Assembly: GCA_963565915.1 (NCBI GenBank)
Contig: OY751492.1
Coordinates: forward strand, 1,178,001-1,242,000
From: Entoloma clypeatum
Lineage: Eukaryota; Basidiomycota; Agaricomycetes; Agaricales; Entolomataceae
DNA: 64,000 nucleotides
Direction of reading: 5' to 3'
Below are positions 8,809-18,679 of the stretch, one piece after another (position 1 is the first letter of the stretch; each line of letters opens with the position of its first letter). The position numbers were made by a program, and so were the translations under genes. Under the pieces are notes generated by a model that was not told where the DNA came from, made no database searches, and saw only the letters and a program-made list of their open reading frames with translations.

Positions 8809-9599
8809 TTAATCGGACCCTTCGGGAAAATCCTTCTCGTCGGCTTCTAAGATTGTGGTTTCATCATTCTCGGCATCTTCCTCAGACACCTTCCTAACCC
8901 TTCCGGAGTTCTTCTTTGGCTTGCGGCAGTTGCGCGCGATATGGCCTTCTTGGTCACAGTTGAAACACTTGCGACCATCTTTCTTCTTTGGAGCGCTACA
9001 GTCTTTAGCCAGATGACCGAAGCGCTGACAGTTGTAGCACCGGGCTACTCCTGCTTTGTCGATCTCCATGGCTTTGCCCTGACCACCATAAGTGGTACCC
9101 GATCCGGTGCGCATGTCGCCGCCACCTCGGATGACCAGTGCGTGTCCTTCCATCTGTCGTCCCTTGTTTCGGATCTCCTTTGCGTAATCGGTGTACGTCT
9201 TGCCATCGCTAGCCACTTGTTCAGAGATTCTGCGGTTGACGTTTTTCTCTAGGATGTATTTCCCAGTTTCTTCGCCAAGGTTTGACAGTCCCAAGAGTTC
9301 TTCAAATTCATCCAAAAATTCATCAACAGTGCGTTTCTCTTGTTTCAGGACTTCGAGTCTCGCTTTGGCAGCGACCGACTTGTTGGCGATGGAGAATCGT
9401 GTGGCGATATCATTGGAAAAACCTAGCCAGGTGATGTTCTCGTTGTCAGCGGTAAGAGCGTCTAACTTGTTACTGGCCCAGTGTCTGCCGGACCCTTCCA
9501 TCATGCGGGATAGTACTGCAAGAATCTTCTGATCGTCTGTGAGGCTCTTTTGGAACCTGATGTTTAGTTTGGTGGCTTTCCACCACTCGTCAAAGGTGT
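8809..9599 (-). pseudogene. Ty3-A3 Gag with two zinc knuckles
   Basis: The capsid-like part (FDEWWKATKLNIRFQKSL and FLDEFEELLGLSNLGEETG) is followed by two CX2CX4HX4C knuckles, CYNCQRFGHLAKDC and CFNCDQEGHIARNC, then an acidic tail ending FPEGSD. The open frame appears to start at 9699, but bases above 9599 belong to an inverted LTR block, so the true N-terminus is lost. The frame is otherwise open and shows the Gag layout damaged in A1 and A2. Confidence 0.75.
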
Positions 9600-9947
9600 C
9601 CTTTCCACTTCCTGCATACTCTGCCCGAACCTTGGAACGGTTTGTTATGCATAACAAGTTGCTAAATCTCGTTAGGTTCGCCCAGAGCGAAGAGAGCAAC
9701 TACCAGACGAGTCAAGACGTCGCGCTTCTTTGAAGACTTCACCAGTAACCCATTCAGCACGCCAGAAGCCCGACAGGAGGAGCTAAGTCCTCGAGACAGT
9801 ATCGATTTTACGCTTATCCAGCAGTACATCGAATCGGAGATCCGTCGCATCCTACAGCAGGTGCTTGACGAAGAACTAGACAACGACGAGCATCGCCCCC
9901 ACGGCGAGATAGCAGAGAGCATCCATCTTGCTCGGCAACACCAGATC
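9600..9947 (+). repeat. Inverted block in A3: LTR end, primer site and Gag leader
   Basis: This is + strand oriented within a minus strand element: the last 57 bp of the LTR (to 9656), the primer site agttgctaaatct, and 290 bp of leader ORF. In LTR order it resumes exactly where the minus-strand LTR part at 9948 stops (ttgctcttcg, then cctttcc). That means a 348-bp segment was inverted in place. About 600 bp of Gag leader are also missing at the 9599 junction. Confidence 0.7.
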
Positions 9948-10278
9948 CGAAGAGCAAAGTGATTGCTAAATCTAAGGAATGTAGCTATGGTACATGGGGT
10001 TTATATAGTACTGGCTACGAGCGGTAGCGAGTGAGTCAGTAGCTGCGGAAGGCAGTGCGGATGAGTCAGTAACTGCGGAAAGGCAGTGTGAAGTGAGTCA
10101 GACGACTGCGGACTGAGTAATCCCTATTGCGGAGTGCGAGTCAGCGCGGGAGCGAAGTATACTAAAGGAGAATGGTAGAGTAAAGGTAAATGAATAAGCG
10201 GTCCGATGAGTCAAAGAAATAACGAAGGTACAATGCAAGGGAAAAATGCGTAACATACAAACCGGTAAGTCCGTAACA
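9948..10278 (-). repeat. Diverged Ty3-A LTR part
   Basis: Homologous to the Ty3-A LTR from the transcription-start region to the taaca end, but clearly more diverged than the A1 and A2 LTRs (for example tggctacgagcggtagcgag). It retains the TATA-like tatataaacc and ttgctaaatct on the + strand. Confidence 0.7.
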
Positions 10279-11703
10279 CTAGAGGAGGCTGTTGGGCGTG
10301 AAAGGGGGCAGTTGGGCACATGAGGCGGCTGTTGGGCTTGAAGGAAGGGTGTTGTGCACAAAAGGAGGGCATTGGAGGGTGTTGCATGTGAAGGAAGGGC
10401 ATTGGATGCCAGTGGATGCTGTTGGGTGCTAGAGGGGGCCGTTGGGCACGAGAGGGGCCATTGGATGCGAAGGCATGCCATTGGGCATGAAATGTAGACA
10501 TCGGTTGTGGCAGTTGGGCACAAGGGGGGGCGGCCATTGGGCTCAAATGGAGGGCGTTGGATGTGACTGGACGCCGTCTGGCATGAAAGGGGGCCATTGG
10601 GTGCTAGAGGGGCCCAATGGGCATGAATGGTGGCTGTTGAGCATGAGTGGTGGCTGTTGGGCGGAAGTGGTGGCCAGATGGAGTGGAGGGGGGGGATAAA
10701 AGAAGTGTGGGAACATTTTGTTTGTTGGCTGTCTGTCAAATTATGGTTCGACTTTTGGTGATTGCCAAAAGTGCTCGGCAGTCGATGCTGAGCAATGAGT
10801 ATCATTGAAACATATGGCCTCTGCCCAAACCATGGCATCACAGGCCTCAAGATAGCTTTTAACTTATGGATAGATATATATAGAGTGATAAAAAGTATAT
10901 ATATAGTTGGAAACTCGAGCTATGTATACTAGAGAATCTGTATTCTAAAATGATGCATCAAAACACACTGTAAATCATGATGAATAGTGCATCATCATGG
11001 GTTTTTTCAAACACAAAAACAACATTTTCTTACTTCCTCCCTTCCACAACCACTGTAGTCTATATGTAGTGTATATATATCATTGTAACATTGTATGTAA
11101 ACCTACTCAGACCATTCAAATCAAGCACAAGGACTTAATAAGGTGAATATGAGCAAAACAGGTCGAAAATTTGACCAAAAAATTTTGTTTCAGCTTTGGA
11201 TTCTCCTCATTCAGGGGACCTCACAGCACATCTGTTTTTCAAATTTGGTGCATTCATTATGGAGATATAACACTTTTACTGAAATATGCACATTTCATCA
11301 TTTCTATCTTATCTAGACATCTAAAAATTAGACAAGGTGTTTCAGAAGGTGAATACATATGTATTGATGAGTTCTATCACTTTAAACTATTATTAGATCA
11401 TAAGGAAGGCACCACGTGATGCATTTTGCACATTGTTTACTATTATTTGGTGTAAAGCATCACATTGCTATATGCTCAAATCCGTGGCAAAATTTCATGA
11501 AATAAATCCATATTGAGTGACATATAATGCCAATATACTTAATTAATATAATAGAAACTATTACTTGTTACTGTGTAGACAAGATAAGCAGATGTGCGAT
11601 GTTTTTGGAGATTTGTTTACATGTATTTGACATGTTTGATGTGTGTATTGTGCGTCATCCAACGTCGAACTGATGCATCCATTGCTGACTCAGCAATGAG
11701 AGA
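10279..11703 (+). repeat. Repeat R copy 1: minisatellite head plus unique tail
   Basis: 10279-10690 is a degenerate tandem array of units of about 20 bp around ccgttgggcacgagaggggg. It continues into a tail with gtgtgggaacattttg, a gattgccaaaagtgctcgg segment, and about 900 bp of AT-rich sequence. The tail matches 34976-35975 along its length (both contain gaaaatttgaccaaaaaatt), and its start matches 37020-37240. No credible coding frame or terminal repeat was found. It may be a non-autonomous element of unknown class. Confidence 0.7.
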
Positions 11704-12295
11704 TATAACAAAAATAACACTGTAATAATAGTACAGATACAACAAAAATAGCACTGTAAACACAGATACAAAAAATAACATGGTAATCATATGTTTTAGC
11801 CATGCTTCACTCAATTTTTAACCTTTGTGACTCTGAGCAAGGGTTTATATACAAGCTAGAAATGTATTCCACTCAGTTGTAGCTTCAAAACAAGCCTTAG
11901 ACCAATAAAATTGGACTATAAATATCTAGAATATTATGCAGATTACTAAAAAATCTCCAAAAATTGTAGAATATTAGGGGGGGGGGGGTTGGAGGTGTAT
12001 TCCAAAGGGCAAAAAGACCGGTCTTTTTGCGGTCTAAGTCAAAAAAAAAAATCTAGACTGAACTGCAGTCTAAATTTTCTAAAAAGTATAGACCTTACAC
12101 CGCGGTTCAGTCCAATGTGGTCTATGTTGAGGCGACATGTGAGTCTGACGACTACATCCACAGGTCCGAACATGAAACGCGCAAGGAGAGGTGATATAAT
12201 GCCATCAAGACAAAGGAGCGATGCTGACTATTGACCCACATGGGATCTCAAGAGAACAAGCTACAGAATACAAAGGAAAGTAGGCTACTTATATA
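11704..12295. other. Non-coding AT-rich stretch with poly-G and short inverted words
   Basis: No gene seen. A run of about 12 G lies near 11978. From 12000 there are repeated words (gaccggtctttttgcggtct, tagactgaactgcagtcta) related in style to the MITEs. Similar words recur at 13440-13482 on the other side of the Tc1 element, so Tc1 seems to have landed in another small repeat. Confidence 0.4.
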
Positions 12296-13303
12296 CAGTG
12301 CCTCACAAAACTGATTCAATATTTGTTGCTTTTTGAATACCTTCAAGATAACTCTGCAAAGAATACCAATTGAATTAAACCTTTGGTATATAATTGAAAG
12401 CCCTACTTCAGGGCTTTCAGAATATAAAGGAATCATATGATTTAGATCAGAATCCATGGAGATATGATTAAATTAAATCAGCAACTCATTGAATCAGTTT
12501 TGTGAGTACCTATGGCAATTATCAGAATCAGATGGCAAGGAATGGGTCTGGAAAAAGAAGGGTGAGGGGCTTATTGAAAGAGAGGTTCAGGGCACAGTCA
12601 AGTTTGGGGGAGGAAATATTATGGTTTGGGGTTGTATGGGTTGGGAAGGTGTGGGGAGACTTGCAGAGGTTGAGGGCGGATGGATGCTGATCAGTATGTG
12701 TCCATTTTGGAGGACAATTTGCTGCCCAGCATGGAGGAGAGTGGAATCTCTGAAGAGGAGATCATTTTTCAGCAGGACAATGACCCCAAGCACACCTCCA
12801 AGAAGGCCAAAAAATGGATGGACAGCAAGAATATTGCTCTGCTGGATTGGCCTGCACAGTCCCCAGACCTCAATCCTATTGAACACCTCTGGGTTCATAT
12901 TAAAAGGAAGTTGAATGAATATCCAACACCACCCAAGGGAGTCTGGGAGATTTGGGACAGAGCAGCAGAGGTGTGGAATAATATAGAGCCAGAAGTGTGT
13001 CAAAACCTGATAGAAAGTATGCCAAGAAGGGTAGAGGCAGTAATCAAAGCTAAGGGGGGTAATACCAAGTACTAAAGTATAAAATACTGTTACTCACAGA
13101 ACTGATTCAATGAGTCCCTGGAGTAATCTGATCATATATTGATCATCTTTTATGGGAATTACACAATTATTGCAGATTCCAAGAGTCCTGAAGCAGGGCT
13201 TTTAACCAGGTACCAATACCTTCTTTTGATTGGCATTATTTGCAAAGTTATTTTGAAGGTATTCACAAAGTAGCAAACATTGAATCAGTTTTGTGAGGCA
13301 CTG
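12296..13303 (+). mobile_element. Tc1-type DNA transposon, truncated (1,008 bp)
   Basis: Termini cagtgcctcacaaaactgat and its complement are flanked by the TA dinucleotide on each side. The terminal inverted repeats are about 210 bp (12296-12506 and about 13092-13303). Within each, the outer motif tcacaaaactgattcaat recurs inverted at the inner edge, giving two likely transposase sites per end. The transposase between them has lost its N-terminal part. Confidence 0.9.
12507..13075 (+). pseudogene. Tc1 transposase, C-terminal catalytic part, frameshifted
   Basis: The frame from 12507 reads FGGGNIMVWGCMGW (the strand carrying the first catalytic region). It shifts near 12680 to a frame reading FQQDNDPKHTS and WPAQSPDLNPIEHLW, and ends at 13075. 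The Asp of QDND and the Glu of PIEHLW are separated by 34 residues, the DD34E spacing of Tc1 transposases. The N-terminal helix-turn-helix DNA-binding domains are deleted, and the frameshift breaks the rest, so the element is non-autonomous. Confidence 0.85.
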
Positions 13304-13483
13304 TATGTAAATACTATGAGGCATAAATGAGGTGCACAGTAATGCACAGTAAATAAGACTGTTCTAGAATAACATGTGTCTAACATGAGGTAGGATAAGA
13401 TCAAGAGATAGGATAAGATGAGATAAGATAAAGAGACAGTTCAGTCCAGTTCAGGTCTATGTAGACTGAACCTTTAAACACTA

Positions 13484-13902
13484 AGTGGGATGGGGTCAGG
13501 AATGGGAATGGGAATTGGTTCAGGGGTGGTGAATAGCTCAGGAAGGAGAGTAGTTAGGATGGGGTTTTCTACTGGTGTGTCAAGTAGTGTGATGTCAGGG
13601 GTGTTTGTGCAGTTGTTGAATAATTGTTCAAACTGTTGGTAGACACCTCGGTCTAATAGTGTGTCAATGTGTCCTTCAATGAGTCAGGCAATGTTGGCGG
13701 TGGTGTCGTAGTCGAATTGGCAGAGGGTGATTAGTCCAAACATTGACCAGGAATTGGTTGGTTTCATTGTCAATGCATCACAACACTCTGTTGTTGTGTT
13801 CAGGGTTGGTTAGGAGTCTGAAGAGGCAGTGTCAGTGGAGTCCTTTGGTGGCAGTATTGAAGACGGTGGTCATGATGAGGGAGGATGTAGATTGTTGGGT
13901 TC
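13484..13902 (-). pseudogene. Ty3-D sequence downstream of its chromodomain, possible accessory ORF remnant
   Basis: Joining 13902 to 24226 by removing Copia-1 makes this continuous with the Ty3-D chromodomain end. On the minus strand, frames just after the chromodomain stop read MTTVFNTATKGLH and, shifted, LIEGHIDTLLDRGVYQQFEQ, then a Pro-rich end (PEPIPIPIPDPIPL). I do not recognise the protein. The position matches the 122-aa ORF of Ty3-A, so it may be a comparable post-pol ORF. Confidence 0.4.
13898..13902. repeat. Target-site duplication ggttc of Copia-1
   Basis: ggttc at 13898-13902 and again at 24221-24225 flank Copia-1, whose span includes the nested Copia-2a. Confidence 0.8.
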
Positions 13903-14115
13903 TGATGAAAATACGCAGTGAAAGATGATGTATTTCAATGTAAACTATGTCTTTTATACTAATTGACGAGGGTGTAACCTAACTACGAAGTGAGTAAGCT
14001 ATGTACTTGGAAATGAGTGTTATGGAAGTATCTACTGGTAATGGTATGGTAATGGTCGAGTACATGACCATCCACCGTCATCGTCCAGCGACGCCTCAAT
14101 CCTCTGTTCCCAACA
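13903..14115 (-). repeat. 3' LTR of Copia-1
   Basis: 213 bp, tgatgaaaata to cccaaca as read on the + strand. It differs from the split 5' LTR at scattered sites and by a short indel, so the insertion is older than Copia-2a and 2b. Confidence 0.85.
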
Positions 14116-14122
14116 CTCCCCT

Positions 14123-14883
14123 TTACTCCAGCATTACCCTGAGTCCATGAGCTAAATACTCATATGTGACCCTCGGCAGTGCCTTCGTGAATATGTCCGC
14201 CACATTTTCGCTAGATGCCACATAGACAATGTTGAGTGTTCCATTTTTGACTAGATCACATAGAAAATGTAAGGTGATGTTGATATGTTTCATTCGTGCA
14301 TGAAATTTGGGATGGTGAGTGATAGGGATTGCGGCTTGATTGTCGCAATAGATGGTCAAAGTAAGGGGTTGTGGAATCCCGAGTTCTTCAAAAAATGTTC
14401 TGTGCCATAAAACTTGTTTCGCGACGTGAGTCGCCGCAATGTATTCAGCTTTGGCCATTGAAAGTGCCACAGTCAATTGCTTCTTCGCGCTCCAAATGAC
14501 AGCTCCCCCTGCAAGTAGCAAAACATAGCCACTTGTGGATTTTTGCTCGGCGTTCAATGCCCAGTCCACGTCACAGTATATTGTGAGTTCTGTTGTCCAG
14601 TCTTGGTCATTACCGCCAAATGTAAGTGTATGGTCGTGCTGCCTTTTAGGTATCGAAAAACGCGTTTGACAGCTGTCCAATGCTTCACCTGTGGGTTCTT
14701 CATGAATTGTGCAAGTTGTTGAACTGCGTAGGTGATGTCTGGCCTCGTCCCAAGTGCTGCATATATCAGCAAGCCAATTGTGGTGGCATATGCACCCGAT
14801 CCCCTGTTATTCTTGCCATCTTTTGACCCATTCTTGTCCCCCTCATCTCCTTCATCCCAATCCATGTTTACGTTGGGGTCCAT
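14123..14883 (-). pseudogene. Copia-1 RNase H and RT C-terminal linker
   Basis: Contains IYCDVDWALNAEQKSTSGYV, LSMAKAEYIAATHVAKQ and IYCDNQAAIPITHHPKFHAR, the Asp/Glu/Asp motifs of Ty1/copia RNase H. It ends VADIFTKALPR and LAHGLRVMLE. The upstream part (14554-14883) reads GLLIYAALGTRPDITYAVQQ and FRYLKGSTT, the RT-RNase H linker, in a different frame, so a frameshift lies near 14650. Confidence 0.85.
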
Positions 14884-15586
14884 GGGGGTTGAGACTGGAT
14901 TTGCATCCTTCAGAGCATAGGAAGCAACAGTAGTTGGATTTCAATTGTGTATAGCCCAGCTCCTCTATCATCCAATTCCACTCTTTGTTCCATACATTTC
15001 CTGCCTGCTTCAATCTGTAGAGTGCTTGTATGAGTCGGCAGACACGTCCAGTTCCATTGTCATAGCCCTCTGGTTGCTCCATGTATAATTCCTCCTTGAG
15101 GTAGCCATTCAGGTATGCTGTTTTGACATCCATTTGTCATACATCCCAGTCGTACATCGTGGCTAGTCTGAGTACAGTGCGTAAACTCTCAAATTGCATA
15201 ACTGGTGCAAACGTTCCATTGTCGCTATAGTCGGTTCCAGGTTTCTGCAAGAATCCTCATGCGACGAGTCTGGCCTTGTAGCGAATTGTGTTCCCGTTTT
15301 TGTCCTTCTTCTTTGTGAAAACCCATTTGCTCTCGATTGGCTGGCGTCCTTTCAGCAGATCCGTAACCTCCCAGGTTCCCATTTCCTTCAGCCATGCTAT
15401 TTCTTCGTCCATTGCTGCATCCCATTGTTTGCCCTCGTCACTCTCCAAAGCATCCCATGCTGTTTTCAGCATCTTTTCAACTCCCATGGCTGCCATTGAC
15501 ATTCCCATCAGCTTCTCAATGAAGTCCTCCGTGAATGCCTCTGGGACATTTTCAAATGTGAGGTTGGTGCGGTGTTTCTCTTTCAA
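14884..15586 (-). pseudogene. Copia-1 reverse transcriptase, palm motif deleted
   Basis: Begins EAFTEDFIEKLMG and WDAAMDEEIAWLKEMGTWE (RT start), then [40 protein letters not shown] and [15 protein letters not shown]. After NYCCFL the sequence jumps to the linker at [10 protein letters not shown], so the segment that should hold the catalytic YxDD is missing. Frame changes occur near 15255 and 15135. This copy cannot encode active RT. Confidence 0.8.
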
Positions 15587-16930
15587 CTTTGCAGTTGATG
15601 ATGCGGTTGGTCAATTTGATGGTCCCGATGGTGTGATTGGTGGCTGTGTCGGTGGCTGTGGTCCACCTCTCTTCACTGGCTGAGCTCGGGGGTTGTTCAT
15701 TTTCTGGTAGTTGATGTTTGTTGCCTTGGTGCGTAATTGTCTGGTGTCTGGGGGTACATCCTGATGAGGTCCTTGGTCTTGTTTTGGCAGTGGAGTGTCC
15801 ATGGAAGATACTTGGGTTAGGATCTTGGTGGGTTGTTCCGAGTTTGGACTGTCGACACATCCATGGGAATCAGGGTCCTCCCCCTCAGCAGGCAAACCCG
15901 GTACGTCGAGATTTCCATTTCGAGATCCCTCAGCTCATCATTTTTGTTGAAAACAAAGTTTCTTGACACTTTGATTTTCCGACTCCCCACGTTGTAATAC
16001 CTTACCACCTTCAGCCCATCCTCAAATCCTGTGAAGACCATCTTCCTTGATTTAGGTGCGAGCTTTGACCTATTTTTATCTTCATCCAAAATCCATACAT
16101 CACAACCAAATTCCCTCAGGTGTGATACATCTGGTTTAACGCCTGTCCAAGCCTCAAATGGTGTTGCCCCCTGCAGGGCCTTGGTGGGTGCTCAATTCTG
16201 TAAATAGACCACATGTGCAATCCCACAGAGATGCAGGTAACCCCTTTTCAATAAGCATTGCACGCACTAATTCCAAGGTCGTTCGGTTGAATCGTTCTGC
16301 AATTCCGTTTTGGAAAGGTGAGTATGGTGCTGTTGTTTCCATAATAATTCCTTTTTCAGCTATCCATGCACAGATCTCAGGGTTAACAAGCTCTCCCCCA
16401 TTGTTGAATCGCAGGTATTTCAGTGAGTGTCCAAATTTTCTCTCTATGATCGCCATGTATTCTTTGATGCGCTGGAATGTGTTGCTTTTCTTCTTCAGGA
16501 ATAGCACGGTACTGAGCTGTTTCCCATCATCCAAGAACGAGACATAATAATTCCATCCCCAAATGGATTTGATGCATGCAGGTCCCCAGACATTGCCCAT
16601 GATACATTCTCCAGCCTCCTCGGCTCAGTGCTCTGCTTCTTTTGGGAATGGACGGTGTGCCTGCTTGGCCTGGATACAAGATTCGCAGGTAGGCAATATG
16701 ATCAATGTTTCATCAATGGTGAGTCCGTTCACCAATCCTTCCCTTTTCAGTCGCTCCAATGCACTAATGGAGATGTGCCCAAATCGTCTGTGCCACTGGT
16801 CCCATGTGAGTACATCTCATTTTGCGAGATTTGCCTTTTCCTGTCCAGGGAGCTCTGCACGAGCAAATAATTGATAAAGTTGATTAACTTTCTTTCCAGT
16901 TCCGATGACCATTTTCTTGGCATCTATGAT
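15587..16930 (-). pseudogene. Copia-1 integrase and C-terminal linker
   Basis: The integrase core is visible at 16154-16600: YYVSFLDDGKQLSTVLFL, RFNNGGELVNPEICAWI (second catalytic Asp read as Asn in FNNGGE) and PFQNGIAERFNRTTLELVRA. Downstream, 15817-16089 reads KMVFTGFEDGLKVVRYYN and SRNFVFNKNDELR, the conserved region before the Ser/Pro-rich linker. Upstream, 16600-16930 has the zinc-binding pre-integrase region with stops. Several frame breaks make it non-functional. Confidence 0.75.
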
Positions 16931-16945
16931 CTTGCAACTCCCATT

Positions 16946-17440
16946 TCAGAAATCGACATGTCCTCCACTGTTGTCAATCCAACTGATTGAGAGAAGACAG
17001 TTCGGCGCTTCTGGTATGTGCAGTACCTCACGGAGTTGATGTCTGATGATTTTTCCTTCCACAGAAAATTTCACCACCACTGTCCCTCGTCCTGGAACCT
17101 CTGCCAGTCCCTTTCCAACTCCCTTAACAGTCACACCTGTCAATTTCTCATAAGTGATGAATGCATCACGTGCCGTGCAAATGTGTGACATGGTTCCGGA
17201 ATCCAGCAACCAGTCGTATTTCGAGAACTGATCTGTGTTGCCATCATTTGCCATATACGATGCATCAGTGAGTAGTTGGTTCATGTTTTTGGCAGCTTGG
17301 TTTGTCCTGTGACCTCCTTTTTCTGACCCCTTTCCCTTAGAACCCTTTCCCTCGCTACCTCCGCCCTTGGCCCAACAATCCCACAAGATATGGCCCTTTT
17401 TGTGGCAGTTATAGCATTCTTTGTCCGAGTTTCCATTATC
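16946..17440 (-). pseudogene. Copia-1 zinc knuckle and aspartic protease
   Basis: Starts with CYNCHKKGHILWDC (CX2CX4HX4C), followed by a Gly/Lys/Ser-rich spacer. The protease site is WLLDSGTMSHICTARDAF, with VLHIPEAPNCLLSIS completing the fold. The open frame closes at 16946. Confidence 0.8.
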
Positions 17441-18128
17441 CTTGAGTCTTCCTTTCTTTTGAGAAAATTTTCACCTGAAATGTCGATCCGCCAGCGCCCA
17501 TCATGCGTCCTTTATGACATTGATCTTCTTCATATAAGATTGCAATTAACTTGTGGGATTTGATTGTTGGTTTGTTTCCACTTGATCCAAGGTAAGCCAA
17601 AGTGTATGTGTCCCAGCTTTCTGGCAATGAGGTGAGTAAGATCATTGTGAAATCCTTGTCGTTGACTTTGTTGTTCATTAGGTGCAATTCCTCCTGCAGT
17701 TGGTGCAGCTTCGAGACATGTTCAATCATGTCGAAGTTATTTTTGTCAGCTTCCATCTGATAGAGTGCGTGGTGTGTTGCAAGAACCCCGATCCGGCCCT
17801 TCACCTCTTTTACCATTGACAACTGCTCCCACATCTCCTTCGCCATCTTCGCCCCACTGATGTGGACCATTTCCGCATCTCCAATTGCCAATTTGATCCT
17901 GGTGCATGCCTTCGCATTGCTCTCATGCCATTTCGTCATGGCAGCCTTTTCTGCTGGCGTGGGTTTGTCAACATTGATGAATCCTGGAGGGGCCACGTCC
18001 TTCGCGATATATGACTCCAGTCCAAGGTCACGGAGTACCACAAGCATTTGTCACTTCCACGGCATCCAGTTTGTGGCCTTCAACATCTCAATCTGGTAGG
18101 ATCCTGAAGTGTGGGTTTCTTCGGTCAT
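17436..18128 (-). pseudogene. Copia-1 Gag
   Basis: The start codon is probably at 18128 (MTEETHTSGSYQIEMLKATN), 76 bp after the primer site. A TGA at 18051-18053 follows NWMPWK where relatives have Arg, then the frame runs open from 18047 to 17436 (LESYIAKDVAPPG, EMWEQLSMVKEVKGR, LHLMNNKVNDKDF). These are typical features of the UBN2-like Gag of Ty1/copia. Confidence 0.8.
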
Positions 18129-18203
18129 GGCATTGGGATCTATGGGTAGAAGGTCGGGTACTTATAGAGTTGTGGTTTTTCGAGTTTTTTAGTAGGTAGA
18201 GCC

Positions 18204-18216
18204 GGGGCCCATAACC
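18204..18216 (-). promoter_or_regulatory. Copia-1 primer-binding site (tRNA-iMet anticodon arm)
   Basis: Reads ggttatgggcccc on the minus strand directly after the LTR. It is complementary to the anticodon loop region GGGCCCAUAACC expected in initiator tRNA-Met, the half-tRNA primer arrangement known from Drosophila copia and yeast Ty5. Confidence 0.6.
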
Positions 18217-18293
18217 TGATGAAAATATGTAGTGAAAGATGATGTATTTTAATGTAAACTATGTCTTTTATACTAATTGACGAGGGTGTAACC
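18217..18293 (-). repeat. Copia-1 5' LTR, first part
   Basis: Matches 13903-13978. The remainder lies at 24081-24220 beyond Copia-2a. The last five bases, taacc (18289-18293), are the Copia-2a target duplication, repeated at 24076-24080. Confidence 0.85.
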
Positions 18294-18604
18294 TGTTGAA
18301 GTTCCACCTGGGCGCTAGCCACAGGTGTACTGAGCAACACGGCTACAGTGGAAGTACTCTACAATACCGCTATAGTCACTTACATGGTTTGGAGGGGGGT
18401 AAGGCTGGTGAGAGCGGTTGAGGCTGGTGAGAGCGATGGAGCTGGTTAAGAGTCAAGAGACAACTTGTTGATATTGACAGTTTCCTGGTCTTATATACCG
18501 TACTACTGTTTGTACCAACCAAACAAGTATGTAACGAAGATATGTAAAGGTCACGTGATGTAATCTAATCTAATCTAATCTACGTGATGGGAAAAGTTTC
18601 AACA
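18294..18604 (-). repeat. 3' LTR of Copia-2a
   Basis: 311 bp, tgttgaagttcc to gtttcaaca on the + strand, containing a taatc microsatellite. Bases 18605-18619 read as the polypurine tract (ctaaatatggggggg) on the minus strand. Confidence 0.95.
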
Positions 18605-18679
18605 CCCCCCCATATTTAGTACATACTTCTAAATACATCTTACTTTTTCCCACATATATATATAGGTACTTTGTTTCGC

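Larger units (their letters stand above)
7898..10278 (-). mobile_element. Ty3 chromovirus copy A3, deleted and rearranged
   Basis: A third family-A copy on the minus strand: a diverged 5' LTR part (9948-10278), an inverted 348-bp block (9600-9947), Gag with two zinc knuckles (8809-9599), protease and linker (8116-8767), then a partial LTR (7898-8115). RT, RNase H, integrase and chromodomain are missing. No target duplication could be matched. Confidence 0.8.

Noticed and set aside
10098..10850. Long minus-strand open frame rich in Pro, Asn, His and Cys
   Set aside because: It covers the minisatellite and MITE-like DNA. The repeated peptide pattern follows the 20-bp unit, and similar frames appear in every array (32055-33500, 34290-34930, 50807-51484). 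No independent evidence of a gene.
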